A stretch of 64,000 nucleotides of DNA from Betaproteobacteria bacterium (GCA_009778785.1 WRFN01000010.1:1-64000); one strand, 5' to 3'; positions 29,242 to 39,495 are shown, counted from the first letter of the stretch. Notes: generated from the sequence alone by a model not told the origin. Numbers and translations are program-made.

Positions 29242-29268
29242 GGTTAGGGCGGCTCTGCCGCCCGAACC
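29242..29268. repeat. REP-like palindrome between dnaK and dnaJ
   Basis: Arms GGTT-A-GGGCGGC and GCCGCCC-G-AACC around TCT form a 12-position stem with one mismatch. It could modulate read-through from dnaK into dnaJ. Confidence 0.6.
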
Positions 29269-29322
29269 ATTTTTTGAAGTGTTCTTAAAAGCGTCAGAAA
29301 CAAAGCAGAAAGCGATCCACAC

Positions 29323-30465
29323 ATGGCCACATCGAACAAACGCGATTACTACACCGTATTGGGGTTGGGCCGCGATGCGTCCGAGGACGATATTAAGAAA
29401 GCGTATCGCAAACTGGCGATGAAATACCATCCCGACCGGAACCCCGGCGACAAAGACGCAGAAGAAAAATTCAAGGAAGCCAAAGAAGCGTACGAAATAC
29501 TGAGCGACGCCAACAAGCGCACGGCTTACGATCAGTTCGGTCACGCCGGCGTCGATCCCAACATGGGCGGCTTCGGCGGCGCGGGCGCGGCGGGCTTCGG
29601 CGGAGGTTTCGCCAGTTCCTTCGGGGACATTTTTGGCGATATTTTCGGACAAGGGCGCGGCAGTCAAGCGAACGCTGTTTATCGTGGCGCCGATCTGCGC
29701 TATAACTTGGAGTTGTCGCTTGAAGATGCGGCACGCGGTACCGAATTGAAGATTCGCGTGCCGACGCAAGAAACGTGCGAAGTGTGCAAAGGCAGCGGCG
29801 CGAAGCCGGGAACCGAAGCGCAAACCTGCCCGACCTGTCACGGTCACGGTGAAGTTCGCATTTCGCAAGGCTTCTTTTCAGTGCAGCAAACGTGCCCGCA
29901 ATGTCACGGGCGCGGCAAGATCGTGACCACGCCGTGTGCCGAATGTCACGGCGCGGGGCGCGTCAAAAAACAAAAAACACTGTCGGTTAAAATTCCGCCG
30001 GGTGTCGATCAGGATGATCGGATTCGTTTGTCCGGCGAAGGCGAAGCGGGCATCAACGGCGGCCCGTCGGGTGATTTGTACGTGGTGGTGCATCTGAAAC
30101 AGCATCCGGTTTTTCAGCGTGAAGGCGCCGATTTGCATTGTGAAATGCCGATCAGTTTTGCCACATCGGCGCTCGGCGGCGATATTGAAGTGCCAACGCT
30201 CGATGGTCACGCCAAGATCAAGATTCCCGCCGAAACACAAACGGGACAAGTTTTCCGACTGAAAGAAAAAGGCATTCGACCGGTGCGCGGACAACGCACG
30301 GGCGATCTTTTCTGCCATGTGATCGTCGAGACGCCGCAAAAATTGACCGCGCGGCAAAAAGAATTGCTGCGTGAATTTGAAACCATCTCGCAGGAAGACC
30401 CCGGGCGACACAACCCGCGCGCCAAAAGCTGGATGGAGAAGATGAAGGCGTTTTTCTCGTCGTGA
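29323..30465 (+). CDS. dnaJ: Chaperone protein DnaJ (Hsp40)
   Basis: 380 residues. J domain with YHPDRNP near 36, a Gly/Phe-rich linker ([15 protein letters not shown]), four zinc-binding repeats ([32 protein letters not shown]; about 150-215) and the C-terminal client-binding domains. It stimulates DnaK ATPase and delivers substrates. It lies 145 bp after dnaK with a REP-like hairpin between, and no separate heat-shock promoter was seen, so it is probably read from the dnaK promoter. Confidence 0.97.
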   Translation: MATSNKRDYYTVLGLGRDASEDDIKKAYRKLAMKYHPDRNPGDKDAEEKFKEAKEAYEILSDANKRTAYDQFGHAGVDPNMGGFGGAGAAGFGGGFASSFGDIFGDIFGQGRGSQANAVYRGADLRYNLELSLEDAARGTELKIRVPTQETCEVCKGSGAKPGTEAQTCPTCHGHGEVRISQGFFSVQQTCPQCHGRGKIVTTPCAECHGAGRVKKQKTLSVKIPPGVDQDDRIRLSGEGEAGINGGPSGDLYVVVHLKQHPVFQREGADLHCEMPISFATSALGGDIEVPTLDGHAKIKIPAETQTGQVFRLKEKGIRPVRGQRTGDLFCHVIVETPQKLTARQKELLREFETISQEDPGRHNPRAKSWMEKMKAFFSS

Positions 30466-30621
30466 GATTGATGCGTTGCTGCTAAAAATTGCATCAGCGC
30501 CGTAGGGGTTGGCAAAGAAATGATCTGCCTGACACTTGCTTGATTTACAAACGCGGCGGGGGTAGGATATTTTGAAGTGGCATCATTGTCGCATGATTGA
30601 CGTTTTTGGAGATTAAACGCT

Positions 30622-31620
30622 ATGGAAAACAGAAATCTGAAAGGACTTTCGGTTTGTGTGCTCGTTGCCTTGACGGTGGCGGCATGTGGCGGCGGCGGTG
30701 GGGGTGGTGCTGGGGGTGGCAGTGGTGGGGATGGCAGCGGCGGCGGCGATGCCGCCGGAGGCAAAAAGTTGTTGAGCCGGGTTCTGACGGAGGGAGTGGA
30801 GGACAGAACTTTTCAGTACGACAGCCAAAATCGCCTCATCACGGACAGCGCATTGGGAGTGGGCAATAAAATCGAATATGAAGGCGACGATTCTCGCCCC
30901 GCGCTGGTGACCGGAACGGCGGACATCTGCGACTACGCTTCTTTGGTGTCGGGCGCCTATACCGAATATCGGTATGGCGAGGACAGTTTATTGAACGGCG
31001 TTCCCACAAGATATTATCAAACGCGGACTTTGGATCAAAACAAAAAACCGTGTACTGATTTAAACGTTTTCTTGCAAACGTTTAGTTATCCTCGTTATTA
31101 TCTGAATTCAGATGATCGGCTAATTGACGATGGCTTGGCCTTCGGCCCAGCCAACGACCCCTTCTACGGCTCAGATGTTTTTTATCCTTCTGGCGGCGAA
31201 TCTCTCGCCTATGACGACAATGGCAATTTGGTCGAGAAAAAAATACATCCCGTCGGAGTTTTTACAGGAGGCCCTACCATTATTACTTGCGAATACACTT
31301 ACGACGACAAGAAAAATCCAGCATCAGGAATGGCGACGCCTCAGTGGTGGCTTTGGCGGGGCTATGGCGAAGAGTGGGATTGGTCGGATAGTCTTGGTCA
31401 ACTCCTTAGCAACACCAACAACCCGCTGAGTTCTGTTTGTAGTGGGCGGACATATGCTAATATCGTATCAAACGAAATTCACTATAGCTATACATACGAT
31501 CAAGATGGTTACCCCACAGCGGTTGATGTGACAATAACATTGCGCTTCGATTCTCCAGGGGGCTTCGGGACGACGACGGAGAATTACAAAAGAACTTTCG
31601 AGTACATCGCCGCGCATTGA
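30622..31620 (+). CDS. Lipoprotein with Gly-rich linker and YD-like repeats
   Basis: 332 residues, family not firmly recognised. The N-terminus is a lipoprotein signal: basic start, hydrophobic stretch, lipobox LTVAAC with the Cys at about 22, then a long Gly/Ser tract. The remaining domain has YD/RHS-like pieces (FQYDSQNRLIT, LAYDDNGNLVEKK, YTYDDKKNPAS, YTYDQDGYPT), so it is probably a beta-rich surface or periplasmic protein lipid-anchored to the outer membrane. It is transcribed alone, with a terminator directly downstream. Function unknown. Confidence 0.7.
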   Translation: MENRNLKGLSVCVLVALTVAACGGGGGGGAGGGSGGDGSGGGDAAGGKKLLSRVLTEGVEDRTFQYDSQNRLITDSALGVGNKIEYEGDDSRPALVTGTADICDYASLVSGAYTEYRYGEDSLLNGVPTRYYQTRTLDQNKKPCTDLNVFLQTFSYPRYYLNSDDRLIDDGLAFGPANDPFYGSDVFYPSGGESLAYDDNGNLVEKKIHPVGVFTGGPTIITCEYTYDDKKNPASGMATPQWWLWRGYGEEWDWSDSLGQLLSNTNNPLSSVCSGRTYANIVSNEIHYSYTYDQDGYPTAVDVTITLRFDSPGGFGTTTENYKRTFEYIAAH

Positions 31621-31637
31621 GTTGGCGAGGCTGCACG

Positions 31638-31663
31638 AGCGGGGTGCAAGCTCCGCTTTTTTT
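31638..31663 (+). terminator. Rho-independent terminator after lipoprotein gene
   Basis: AGCGGGG / CTCCGCT stem (one G-U pair), loop TGCAAG, then seven T. The T run overlaps the stop codon of the convergent plsY gene. Confidence 0.75.
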
Positions 31664-32261
31664 ACGCGCTGATTTTTCCTTCTTTACCTTTCAGCAATCG
31701 TTCGATGTTGCTTTTGTGTCGCCAGACCAGCAGCAGGGCGATGATGACCATCGTCCAACTGATGAGCGCGTTGCCGAAGAAGTAAAACATGCCGACCAGC
31801 AGGCACAGCGCGGCGACAAGCGCGGCGAGTGAGCTGATTTTGAAGCCGACGGCGAAGATCAGCCAGACGACGATCAAGCCCAGCGCCAGCGGCCAGTGCA
31901 GCGCGAGCACGATGCCGGCGACGGTGGCGACGCCTTTGCCGCCCTTGAAGCGATGGAAGATCGGGAAGATGTGTCCCAGGAAGACGGCTAAGGTGACCGC
32001 CGGAACCGTCCATTCGGCCAGATTCAGCGGCGCCTGAAAGTGCAGGGCTGCCCAGACGGCGATGAAGCCTTTGAGCGCGTCACCGAGCAGGGTGAGGGCT
32101 GCCGCGGTTTTGTTGCCGGTGCGCAACACGTTGGTGGAGCCGGGGTTGCCGGAGCCGTAGGAGTGCGGGTCGGGCAGGCTCATCGCTTTGCTGACGATGA
32201 CGGCGAATGAGACGGAGCCGAGAAGATAAGCGGCGATAACGAAGGCGAAACTGATGAGCAT
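31662..32261 (-). CDS. plsY: Glycerol-3-phosphate acyltransferase PlsY
   Basis: 199 residues with about five membrane helices. Diagnostic motifs: GSGNPGSTNVLR near 36 (glycerol-phosphate site) and HIFPIFHRFKGGKGVAT near 96. It transfers the acyl group from acyl-phosphate to glycerol-3-phosphate, the first step of phospholipid synthesis with PlsX. It is divergent from folB (the two starts are 53 bp apart), a pairing common in proteobacteria. Confidence 0.95.
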   Translation of the reverse strand: MLISFAFVIAAYLLGSVSFAVIVSKAMSLPDPHSYGSGNPGSTNVLRTGNKTAAALTLLGDALKGFIAVWAALHFQAPLNLAEWTVPAVTLAVFLGHIFPIFHRFKGGKGVATVAGIVLALHWPLALGLIVVWLIFAVGFKISSLAALVAALCLLVGMFYFFGNALISWTMVIIALLLVWRHKSNIERLLKGKEGKISA

Positions 32262-32314
32262 GAGCGCTGGGTTCTATTAGAATGTTCGGGATTGTAGTTG
32301 ATTTGGAGTCTTTC

Positions 32315-32680
32315 ATGGAAAACAACCACAGCGACCACATTTTGGTTCGCGATCTCAAGCTTGAAACTTTGATCGGCGTTTATGCGTGGGAGAAAAAATT
32401 GCCGCAAACGGTGTTGCTCGATATGGACATCGGCATAGCGTCAAAGAAGGTGTTTGAAAGCGACATGCTGGAAAATGCGCTCGATTACTCGCAGATCGTC
32501 GCACGTTTGCAGACGTTGGCGAAGAAGCACGATTATCTGTTGTTGGAGCGTTTCGCCGAGGCGGTGGCGCAGATGGTCTTGAATGAGTTTCAGGCGCCGT
32601 GGGTACGGGTACGGGTACGCAAGCCGGCGTTGTTGGCGGGGGTCAAGGAGATCGGGGTGGAGATTACGAGGGGCGGGTAG
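32315..32680 (+). CDS. folB: Dihydroneopterin aldolase FolB
   Basis: 121 residues. DHILVRDLKLETLIGVYAWE is the family N-terminus, with the active-site Glu; the end VRVRKPALLAGVKEIGVEI carries the conserved KP and the substrate Lys. It acts in folate synthesis, cleaving dihydroneopterin. ATG 32315 has GGAG seven bases upstream and gives the normal length; an ATG at 32282 would add 11 residues unlike the family. Confidence 0.93.
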   Translation: MENNHSDHILVRDLKLETLIGVYAWEKKLPQTVLLDMDIGIASKKVFESDMLENALDYSQIVARLQTLAKKHDYLLLERFAEAVAQMVLNEFQAPWVRVRVRKPALLAGVKEIGVEITRGG

Positions 32681-32788
32681 GGTTCATTTTGAAAAAGAAA
32701 ACCCACCGTGGCAGGCGGATTTTGTTATTTTTTCCTATCAGGCAGGGAAATTTTTAGGGCTAAATTTTCAAAGTTGCCCCGACGCCGA

Positions 32789-33244
32789 TCAATCAACGCT
32801 CAAGCGTTCCAGCCAGTTTTCCTGCAATGAACCGTCGCTTTCGATCCGGTGCACCATGTGCGCGCAGGAGTGGCAGCAGGTTTTGATAAAGTCGGGGTCG
32901 CGCGTCCAGTAGAGGACTCGCTTGCCGTTACGCTGGCGGTGCATCAGCCCCGCCTGATGAAGCAGCGCCAGATGGCGCGAGACGTTCGTTTGGGTCGCAT
33001 GGGTTGCCTGAACGATCTCGGACACCGAGCGCGGTTCGCGGCAAGCGAAGTGCAGAATCTTGAGGCGGGTCGGGTCGGAGAGCAGCGAAAAATAACGCGC
33101 GACCGCGTTGAAAACTTTGATGAGTTCAGGGGAATTCGTGTCGGGACGACCGGTTTTCTGGTCAAGCGCTACCGGGCATTCATTGAGCAGAATGTCAGAT
33201 ACGCTGGGTGTGATGTCAGAAAAGGAGCGAACTAAGGTTTCCAT
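32789..33244 (-). CDS. ArsR/SmtB-family transcriptional regulator with Cys-rich C-terminus
   Basis: 151 residues. Winged-helix ArsR domain at about 46-120: FSLLSDPTRLKILHFAC, recognition helix TQTNVSRHLALLHQAGL, wing RQRNGKRVLYW. The C-terminal CCHSCAHM (about 126-133) offers a possible metal or thiol sensor. About 45 N-terminal residues precede the domain. A palindrome sits directly upstream of the gene, so autorepression is likely. No obvious target gene (arsenic, zinc, sulfur) is adjacent; signal and regulon unknown. Confidence 0.85.
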   Translation of the reverse strand: METLVRSFSDITPSVSDILLNECPVALDQKTGRPDTNSPELIKVFNAVARYFSLLSDPTRLKILHFACREPRSVSEIVQATHATQTNVSRHLALLHQAGLMHRQRNGKRVLYWTRDPDFIKTCCHSCAHMVHRIESDGSLQENWLERLSVD

Positions 33245-33254
33245 AAAAACTCTT

Positions 33255-33284
33255 CTAATATTTCTAAATGTTACTACATATTAG
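33255..33284. promoter_or_regulatory. Palindromic operator of the ArsR-family gene
   Basis: CTAATAT (33255-33261) and ATATTAG (33278-33284) are perfect inverted arms 16 bp apart in AT-rich DNA 11-40 bp upstream of the regulator ATG, the form of site bound by ArsR-type dimers. Confidence 0.65.
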
Positions 33285-33472
33285 CTTTTCTATCTATGTT
33301 TTGCTGATAAATATTGATGCCTGTTGGTAAAAATAACTTATCGTTTGATATGGATCAATAAACTAGCCATGGGAATAGAACGATTACTCTTGACGATCAC
33401 CCAAAAGTATTACCTCTTTTGTATGAGTCGGGTGAGCCGCTGGTTTCGGTTGGAGCGCGCGCGGCAACCGCT

Positions 33473-33497
33473 GCGGGCGGCAGGACGCCGCTCCTAC
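33473..33497. repeat. REP-like element downstream of thyA
   Basis: GCGGGCGGC, AGGAC, GCCGCTCCTAC: an imperfect hairpin of the GGGGCGG family. It lies just past the thyA stop and may act as its 3' end. Confidence 0.5.
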
Positions 33498-33513
33498 AGG
33501 CGGTCGAGCGCTT

Positions 33514-34308
33514 TTACACCGCTACCGGCGCCTTGATCGGCGGATGGCTCTGGTAATTGACGATCTCGAAATCTTCAAACGTGTAGTCGAACAAGGTCGG
33601 CGGTCGGCGCTTGATCGCCAGCGTCGGCAGCGGGAACGGGGTGCGCGTCAATTGTTCGTCGGCCTGTGCAAAATGGTTACGGTACAAATGGCAATCGCCG
33701 CCGGTCCAGATGAATTCGCCCACGTCCAGATCGGTTTGCTGCGCGACCATGTGGGTGAGCAGCGCGTAAGAGGCGATGTTGAACGGCACGCCCAGAAAAA
33801 AATCGGCGCTGCGCTGGTAAAGCTGGCAGGACAGTTTTCCCGCCGCGACGTAGAACTGGAAAAAGGCGTGGCACGGCGGCAGGCGCATGGCGTCGATTTC
33901 GCCGACGTTCCAGGCCGACACGATCAGCCGCCGCGAATCGGGGTTTCGCTTGAGGGTGTCGATCAACTGCGCCATTTGGTCGATGCGTCTGCCGTCGGCG
34001 GCTTGCCAACTGCGCCACTGCGCGCCGTAAACAGGGCCCAGTTCGCCGTTTTCATCCGCCCACTCGTCCCAGATGGTGACGCCGTGTTGTTGCAGCCAGC
34101 GCACGTTGTGCTCGCCGCGCAAAAACCACAGCAATTCGTAGATGATCGACTTCAGGTGCACTTTTTTCGTGGTCACCAGCGGGAAGCCATCGGCCAGGTC
34201 AAACCGCATTTGCTGGCCGAACAGCGATACCGTGCCGGTGCCGGTACGGTCGTCTTTGGGGGTTCCGGTTTCGCGCACGCGGCGCAATACGTCGAGATAG
34301 GCTTTCAT
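33514..34308 (-). CDS. thyA: Thymidylate synthase ThyA
   Basis: 264 residues, exactly the usual length. The start [13 protein letters not shown] was chosen over an upstream ORF extension of 23 residues. [11 protein letters not shown] binds phosphate; the catalytic Cys lies in [37 protein letters not shown] is the dUMP/folate region. It makes dTMP from dUMP with methylene-tetrahydrofolate. The gene is monocistronic here and divergent from murJ. Confidence 0.97.
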   Translation of the reverse strand: MKAYLDVLRRVRETGTPKDDRTGTGTVSLFGQQMRFDLADGFPLVTTKKVHLKSIIYELLWFLRGEHNVRWLQQHGVTIWDEWADENGELGPVYGAQWRSWQAADGRRIDQMAQLIDTLKRNPDSRRLIVSAWNVGEIDAMRLPPCHAFFQFYVAAGKLSCQLYQRSADFFLGVPFNIASYALLTHMVAQQTDLDVGEFIWTGGDCHLYRNHFAQADEQLTRTPFPLPTLAIKRRPPTLFDYTFEDFEIVNYQSHPPIKAPVAV

Positions 34309-34449
34309 GAGAACCGAAGGATACCTAAAAAGCGGGGAGCGCCCAAGCCCTTTTTTGTCATGATGTTCTGACAACAAGCAATACGATAGACACCACGAAA
34401 CGGCAAGGGTGCGTTATCCTTGCGCCAACACTTTCTCGGGAAATGATCG

Positions 34450-35994
34450 TTGAATCTGCTCAAGGCCATGACGACCATCAGCGCGATGACGCTTTTGTCG
34501 CGCGTGGCCGGGCTTGTTCGTGAAACGTTGAAGGCGGTACTGTTCGGTGCTGGTGCGCAGGTGGATGCGTTCGAGGCGGCTTTCCGGCTGCCCAATCTGT
34601 TGCGGCGGCTGTTTGCCGAGGGAGCGTTCAGCCAAGCCTTCGTGCCGGTGCTGGCGGAATACCAGCGACAGCGTGGTCTCGACGCCACGCGGGAGCTGGT
34701 GAGCAAGACCAGCGGTTTGCTGATGCTGGCGTTGCTGGCGGTTTCGGTGGTCGGCGTGGTAGCGGCGCCGTGGCTCGTCTATGTACTGGCGGGCGGCTTT
34801 GCCAAGACGCCGGGGAAGGTCGAATTGACCGCCATGATGATTCGCATTGTATTCCCCTACATTTTCTTTGTGTCGCTGGTGTCGCTGGCGGGAGCGGTAC
34901 TGAATGTTTATCACCGCTTTGCGATTCCGGCGGTGACGCCGGTGTTGCTCAACCTGTCAATCATCGGCATGGCACTTTTCCTGTCGCCCCATGTCGATCC
35001 GCCCGTGTTGGCGCTGGCTTGGGGCGTAGCGCTGGGCGGGCTGGCGCAACTGGCGCTGCAACTTTATCCGTTGTTCAAGCTCGGCATGCTGGTGCGCCCC
35101 CGCTTTGATTTCAGGGACGAGGGCGTGCGCCGCATTCTGAAGATCATGGGGCCGGCCATTCTCGGCGTGTCGGCGGCGCAGATTTCGATTTTGATCAACA
35201 CGCAACTGGCGGCGTGGCTGGGTGACGGGCGTATTTCGTGGATCACTTACGCCGACCGCTTGATGGAGTTTCCCAGCGCGCTGCTGGGCGTGGCGTTGGG
35301 GACGGTGTTGCTGCCGTCGCTGGCGCGTCATCACAGCGACGCCGATCCGCAGCGGTATTCGGAGTTGCTCGATTGGGGATTGCGGCTGGCGTTGTTGCTG
35401 GCGTTACCGGCGGCGCTGGCGTTGTGTTTGTTGGCGGTGCCGCTGATTTCAACGCTGTACCAGTACGGCCACTTTTCGGTGCAGGACGTGTGGCAGACGC
35501 GGGCGGCGCTGCTGGGCTACAGCATCGGTTTGCCGGCGTTGATTCTGATTAAAATTCTGGCGCCCGGTTTTTACGCGCGACAGGACATGAAAACGCCAGT
35601 GCGTATCGCCATCGGCTCGATCGTGGTGACGCAAATCGTGGCGGTCTCGCTGATGTTTCACATCGGCCATGCCGGGTTGACGCTGGCGACCAGCGTCGGC
35701 GCGTCCTGCAACGCTGCGCTGCTGTTTTATCTGCTGCGCCGGAAGGGCGCTTACACGCCGCACGCGGGGTGGTGGAAGTTTCTCGGCAAGATCGTGGTGG
35801 CGCTCGTGGTGTTCGGCGTGGCGCTGCATTTTTTGGCGGACAACGCGGAACTGTGGTTGCAAGCATCACTGCGAGTGAAGATCACGCGCTTGCTGATGGT
35901 GATGGCGGGCGGCGGCGCGGTGTATTTTGCCGTGCTGTGGGGGCTGGGTTTTCGGTTGAGGGATTTCAACCGGAAAGAAGATGAAGCGGATTGA
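34450..35994 (+). CDS. murJ: Lipid II flippase MurJ
   Basis: 514 residues, about 14 membrane helices of the MOP superfamily. It starts MNLLKAMTTISAMTLLSRVAGLVRE, matching the family start; the codon is TTG at 34450 (an ATG seven bases earlier is out of frame). AAFRLPNLLRRLFAEGAFSQAFVPV is the MurJ signature region. It flips lipid II across the inner membrane for peptidoglycan synthesis. Divergent from thyA. Confidence 0.95.
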   Translation: MNLLKAMTTISAMTLLSRVAGLVRETLKAVLFGAGAQVDAFEAAFRLPNLLRRLFAEGAFSQAFVPVLAEYQRQRGLDATRELVSKTSGLLMLALLAVSVVGVVAAPWLVYVLAGGFAKTPGKVELTAMMIRIVFPYIFFVSLVSLAGAVLNVYHRFAIPAVTPVLLNLSIIGMALFLSPHVDPPVLALAWGVALGGLAQLALQLYPLFKLGMLVRPRFDFRDEGVRRILKIMGPAILGVSAAQISILINTQLAAWLGDGRISWITYADRLMEFPSALLGVALGTVLLPSLARHHSDADPQRYSELLDWGLRLALLLALPAALALCLLAVPLISTLYQYGHFSVQDVWQTRAALLGYSIGLPALILIKILAPGFYARQDMKTPVRIAIGSIVVTQIVAVSLMFHIGHAGLTLATSVGASCNAALLFYLLRRKGAYTPHAGWWKFLGKIVVALVVFGVALHFLADNAELWLQASLRVKITRLLMVMAGGGAVYFAVLWGLGFRLRDFNRKEDEAD

Positions 35995-36039
35995 AAGCCT
36001 CTTTCTGAACGCAGGCGGAGGTTTGTGATTTCCAGACAA

Positions 36040-36062
36040 GAAAAAGCCCGCCGAGGCGGGCT
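36040..36062 (-). terminator. Rho-independent terminator of cspA
   Basis: Read on the minus strand: AGCCCGCC, TC, GGCGGGCT, then TTTTTC. It lies 50 bp after the cspA stop, and could also end the convergent murJ transcript. Confidence 0.75.
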
Positions 36063-36111
36063 GAATTCCAAACATTCGAGTCTAAGACTCAACGCTTACT
36101 GAACAAAGTGA

Positions 36112-36318
36112 TCAGGAAGCAGCTTGAATATTTGATGCTTGTTTGCCTTTCGGCCCTTGCGTGACTTCAAAGCTGACTCGTTGTCCTTCTTTGAGCGTCT
36201 TGAAGCCTTGCATGTTAATAGCTGAAAAATGCGCAAAAAGATCTTCTCCGCCATCATCCGGAGAGATGAAGCCGAAGCCTTTCGCGTCGTTGAACCATTT
36301 GACGGTCCCGGTTGCCAT
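36112..36318 (-). CDS. cspA: Cold-shock protein CspA family
   Basis: 68 residues, one cold-shock OB-fold domain. RNP1 is KGFGFI and RNP2 is DLFAHF, the RNA-binding strands; the protein begins [18 protein letters not shown]. It acts as an RNA chaperone. AAGAGGA precedes the ATG. The region upstream is long and could hold a cold-responsive leader, but no promoter was assigned with confidence. Confidence 0.95.
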   Translation of the reverse strand: MATGTVKWFNDAKGFGFISPDDGGEDLFAHFSAINMQGFKTLKEGQRVSFEVTQGPKGKQASNIQAAS

Positions 36319-36664
36319 AAAACTATCCTCTTAAAATTACGAACATGTGTTTGGTCGGTCTTCCGGCAGACGGGCACTACGACGGCGTACAACATGGTAC
36401 AACGGCAACAGCACACAAGAACAGCGGGAACCTCTTCCAAACAAATCCTTTTTACGCACAAAAAGTGAGAGGGTCAAGAAGGCTACGCATTGGGAATGGA
36501 GCTTCGTGCGTTTTGTTGTAATTGTAAAACAAGCTAACAACATAAAAATGACATCGTTGTTGCAAACTCGATTTCGGAGGGTGTCAGCCGTCGATTTTTG
36601 GGGTAAGGTAACAGTCAGCCAACCATCGGGCAAAGCGCCCCGTGAACGATCCGTTTCCTGCCTT
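36319..36664. other. Divergent gap between cspA and clpS
   Basis: About 345 bp. It should hold both promoters and the cspA 5' leader. An AT-rich stretch lies at 36510-36570. I see no further gene; the frame of clpS stays open through this DNA but the extension does not resemble ClpS. Confidence 0.5.
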
Positions 36665-36970
36665 ATGTCATTAAAACACCAACACGCTCCTGAGCTGGAG
36701 ACCGAAGAGGTGGTGAAGAAACCGCCAATGTATCGCGTCATTCTGCTCAACGATGATTTCACGCCGCAGGATTTTGTGGTGGATTTGTTGCGGCAGGTGT
36801 TTTCGATGCCGCTGCCGCTGGCAACGAAGGTGATGCTGCAAGTGCATCACAGCGGCTCTTGCGTGTGCGGGGTGTACACCTACGAAATTGCCAGAATCAA
36901 GGTCGATCAAGTACAGGCGCTGGCGCAACAACACGACCATCCGTTACGCTGCGTGATGCGGGAAGACTGA
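36665..36970 (+). CDS. clpS: ATP-dependent Clp protease adaptor ClpS
   Basis: 101 residues. YRVILLNDDFTPQDFVVDLL carries the N-degron pocket residues; VMLQVHHSGSCVCGVYTYEIA matches the second conserved block (usually VHHEG-G-CGVY). It delivers N-end-rule substrates to ClpA. ATG 36665 was chosen for its family-like length, though its ribosome-binding site is weak. ClpA follows 97 bp downstream. Confidence 0.93.
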   Translation: MSLKHQHAPELETEEVVKKPPMYRVILLNDDFTPQDFVVDLLRQVFSMPLPLATKVMLQVHHSGSCVCGVYTYEIARIKVDQVQALAQQHDHPLRCVMRED

Positions 36971-37067
36971 TAGAATTAATGAGGCAATCGCGGTATCCTG
37001 AAGGGGGTGCGTTGAGGCGATTTGCCCAGCACATCCCCAAGTTTCTCTTTTTGGACGAGGAGGCATC

Positions 37068-39326
37068 ATGATCGCCCAAGAGCTGGAAGTTTCGTTGCAC
37101 ATGACGCTGGTCGATGCGCGGCAGAAACGCTATGAATTTGTGACGGCCGAACATTTGCTGCTGGCGCTGCTCGACAATCCGTCGGCGTCGGCGGCGTTGC
37201 GCGCCTGCCGGATCAACGTCGATGAAGTGCGCGAGGAGTTGAGCGTGTTCGTTGAAACGCACACGCCGCGCTATCAGGAAGACGCCGAGGTTGAAACGCA
37301 ACCGACGCCGAGTTTTCAGCGGGTGTTGCAGCGGGCGGTATTGCAAGTGCAATCGTCCGGGCAGAAGGAAGTGACCGGCGCGCATGTGCTGGTGGCGCTG
37401 TTCGCCGAGAAGGATACGCATGCGCTGCACTTCCTGAGAAAGCGCGGCTTGACGCGCTACGATCTCGTCAACTGTGTGGCGCACGGTTTGAAAAGCGAAG
37501 CGGAACCGACGCCTGAAAGCAGCAGTGAAAAAGAAGACGCGCCGACGAATGAAACGGCGCTGTCGTCGTACACCACCGATTTGACCCAGCGCGCCAAAGA
37601 AGGCAAGCTCGATCCGCTGATCGGACGCGAGGACGAGCTCGATCGCGTGGTGCAAGTTTTGTGTCGTCGCCACAAGAGCAATCCGTTGCTGGTGGGCGAA
37701 GCGGGCGTTGGCAAAACGGCGATTGCTGAAGGGCTGGCGATGCGCATCGTCGAAGGGAAGGTGCCGGAATTGCTGGCGCAAAGCAGGGTCTATGCGCTCG
37801 ATATGGCGTCGCTGGTGGCGGGTACCAAGTATCGCGGCGATTTCGAGCAGCGTCTGAAAGATGTGTTGCGCGAATTGAAAGCGCAGACGAAAGCGGTGTT
37901 GTTGATCGACGAGATTCACACCTTGATCGGCGCCGGTTCGACTTCGGGCAGCACGATGGATGCGTCCAACCTGTTGAAGCCGGTGCTGTCAACGAGCGAG
38001 TTGCGTTGCATCGGCGCGACAACGTACAACGAATTCCGGCAGATTTTCGAGAAGGATCATGCGCTATCGCGGCGCTTCCAGAAGATCGATGTGCCGGAGC
38101 CGTCGATTGCTGAAACGGTAGCCATTCTCAAAGGACTCAAGTCGCGCTTTGAAGCGCATCACGAAATTCGCTACACCAACGCGGCGATCGTCAGCGCGGC
38201 AGAACTGTCGGCGCGTTATATCAATGATCGTTTTCTTCCCGACAAAGCGATTGATGTGATCGACGAAGCGGGGGCGGCGCAGAAAATGTTGCCGAAGAGC
38301 CGCCGCAAAAAACAAATCGGTCGCGTTGAGATCGAAGAAGTCGTCGCCAAAATGGCGCGGATTCCGGCGCGCACCATTTCAACCGACGACCGGCAAGTGC
38401 TGAAACGTCTCGACCGCGATTTGAAAAACATCGTGTTCGGTCAGGACGAAGCGATCGATGCGCTGGCGGCGGCGATTCGGATGTCGCGTTCGGGATTGGG
38501 CAACGCGCGCAAACCGATCGGCTGTTTCCTTTTTTCCGGCCCGACCGGTGTCGGCAAAACCGAAGTGGCGCGACAGTTGGCGTATTGTTTGGGCGTTGAA
38601 CTGCTGCGCTTTGACATGTCCGAATACATGGAGCGGCATGCCGTGTCGCGCTTGATCGGTGCGCCGCCCGGCTACGTCGGCTTCGATCAGGGTGGGCAGT
38701 TGACCGAAGCGATTGTCAAAGCGCCGCACAGCGTGCTGTTGCTCGACGAAATCGAAAAAGCGCATCCCGACATTTTCAATGTGTTGTTGCAAGTGATGGA
38801 TAACGGCACGTTGACCGACAACAACGGTCGTAAAGCCGATTTCAGGAACGTCATCATCGTGATGACGACCAACGCCGGCGCGGCGGAACTGGCGCGCTCC
38901 TCCATCGGTTTCTCGGCGGTCGCGCAGGCCGGTGATGAAATGGGTGAAATCAAACGGCTGTTCACGCCGGAGTTTCGCAATCGGCTCGACGCGATTGTTT
39001 CGTTCAAACAACTCGACCGCGAAGTCATTTTGAAAGTGGTTGACAAGATGCTGGTCGAACTTGAAACGCAGTTGTTTGAAAAGAAAGTAGAAGCGTCCTT
39101 CAGCCCGACGTTGCGGCTTTACCTTGCCGATAAAGGCTTCGACCCGCAGATGGGCGCACGCCCGATGATGCGCTTGATTCAGGACACCGTGCGCCGCGCG
39201 CTGGCCGAAGAACTTTTGTTCGGGAAGCTGGCCAACGGCGGCAAAGTGCTGGTCGATTACGATGAACAAGCGGGCGTCAAATTGGTGATCGAAGAGCAGG
39301 CCGAGCTTGAAGAAGCGGTGCAGTAA
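37068..39326 (+). CDS. clpA: ATP-dependent Clp protease ATP-binding subunit ClpA
   Basis: 752 residues, the usual ClpA size. N-domain (about 1-145, ClpS-binding), AAA1 with GEAGVGKT near 208 and [17 protein letters not shown]2 with GPTGVGKT near 492 and [13 protein letters not shown], and a ClpP-loop-bearing C-terminal module. It lacks the ClpB middle coiled coil. It unfolds substrates and feeds them to ClpP, which is encoded elsewhere. A strong GAGGAGG lies before the ATG. Confidence 0.96.
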   Translation: MIAQELEVSLHMTLVDARQKRYEFVTAEHLLLALLDNPSASAALRACRINVDEVREELSVFVETHTPRYQEDAEVETQPTPSFQRVLQRAVLQVQSSGQKEVTGAHVLVALFAEKDTHALHFLRKRGLTRYDLVNCVAHGLKSEAEPTPESSSEKEDAPTNETALSSYTTDLTQRAKEGKLDPLIGREDELDRVVQVLCRRHKSNPLLVGEAGVGKTAIAEGLAMRIVEGKVPELLAQSRVYALDMASLVAGTKYRGDFEQRLKDVLRELKAQTKAVLLIDEIHTLIGAGSTSGSTMDASNLLKPVLSTSELRCIGATTYNEFRQIFEKDHALSRRFQKIDVPEPSIAETVAILKGLKSRFEAHHEIRYTNAAIVSAAELSARYINDRFLPDKAIDVIDEAGAAQKMLPKSRRKKQIGRVEIEEVVAKMARIPARTISTDDRQVLKRLDRDLKNIVFGQDEAIDALAAAIRMSRSGLGNARKPIGCFLFSGPTGVGKTEVARQLAYCLGVELLRFDMSEYMERHAVSRLIGAPPGYVGFDQGGQLTEAIVKAPHSVLLLDEIEKAHPDIFNVLLQVMDNGTLTDNNGRKADFRNVIIVMTTNAGAAELARSSIGFSAVAQAGDEMGEIKRLFTPEFRNRLDAIVSFKQLDREVILKVVDKMLVELETQLFEKKVEASFSPTLRLYLADKGFDPQMGARPMMRLIQDTVRRALAEELLFGKLANGGKVLVDYDEQAGVKLVIEEQAELEEAVQ

Positions 39327-39376
39327 ACAAACTCGATGGAACAGAGAGTACGATTGTGAAACGTATTTGTTTTAGC

Positions 39377-39445
39377 TCTGCTATTGGCGCGGGGATATAT
39401 GGCATCAGTTGCCGGAAGTGAAGGCCTGATGAAAATATAAACAAC
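39377..39445 (+). repeat. Left copy of ~70-bp direct repeat flanking the COG4705-like gene
   Basis: Starts TCTGCTATTGGCGCGGGG and ends GATGAAAATATAAACAAC. It aligns with 40285-40355 at roughly four fifths of positions, with one small indel. The copies lie on either side of the gene at 39496. Confidence 0.7.
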
Positions 39446-39495
39446 AACGACCGCCCTTCGCGCGTTCACAGCGTAAACCGTCTGAGTCGGAAAAA

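Noticed and set aside
33324-33536. 70-codon open frame between the ArsR gene and thyA
   Set aside because: No ribosome-binding site; it runs into a REP-like element and the thyA 3' end.
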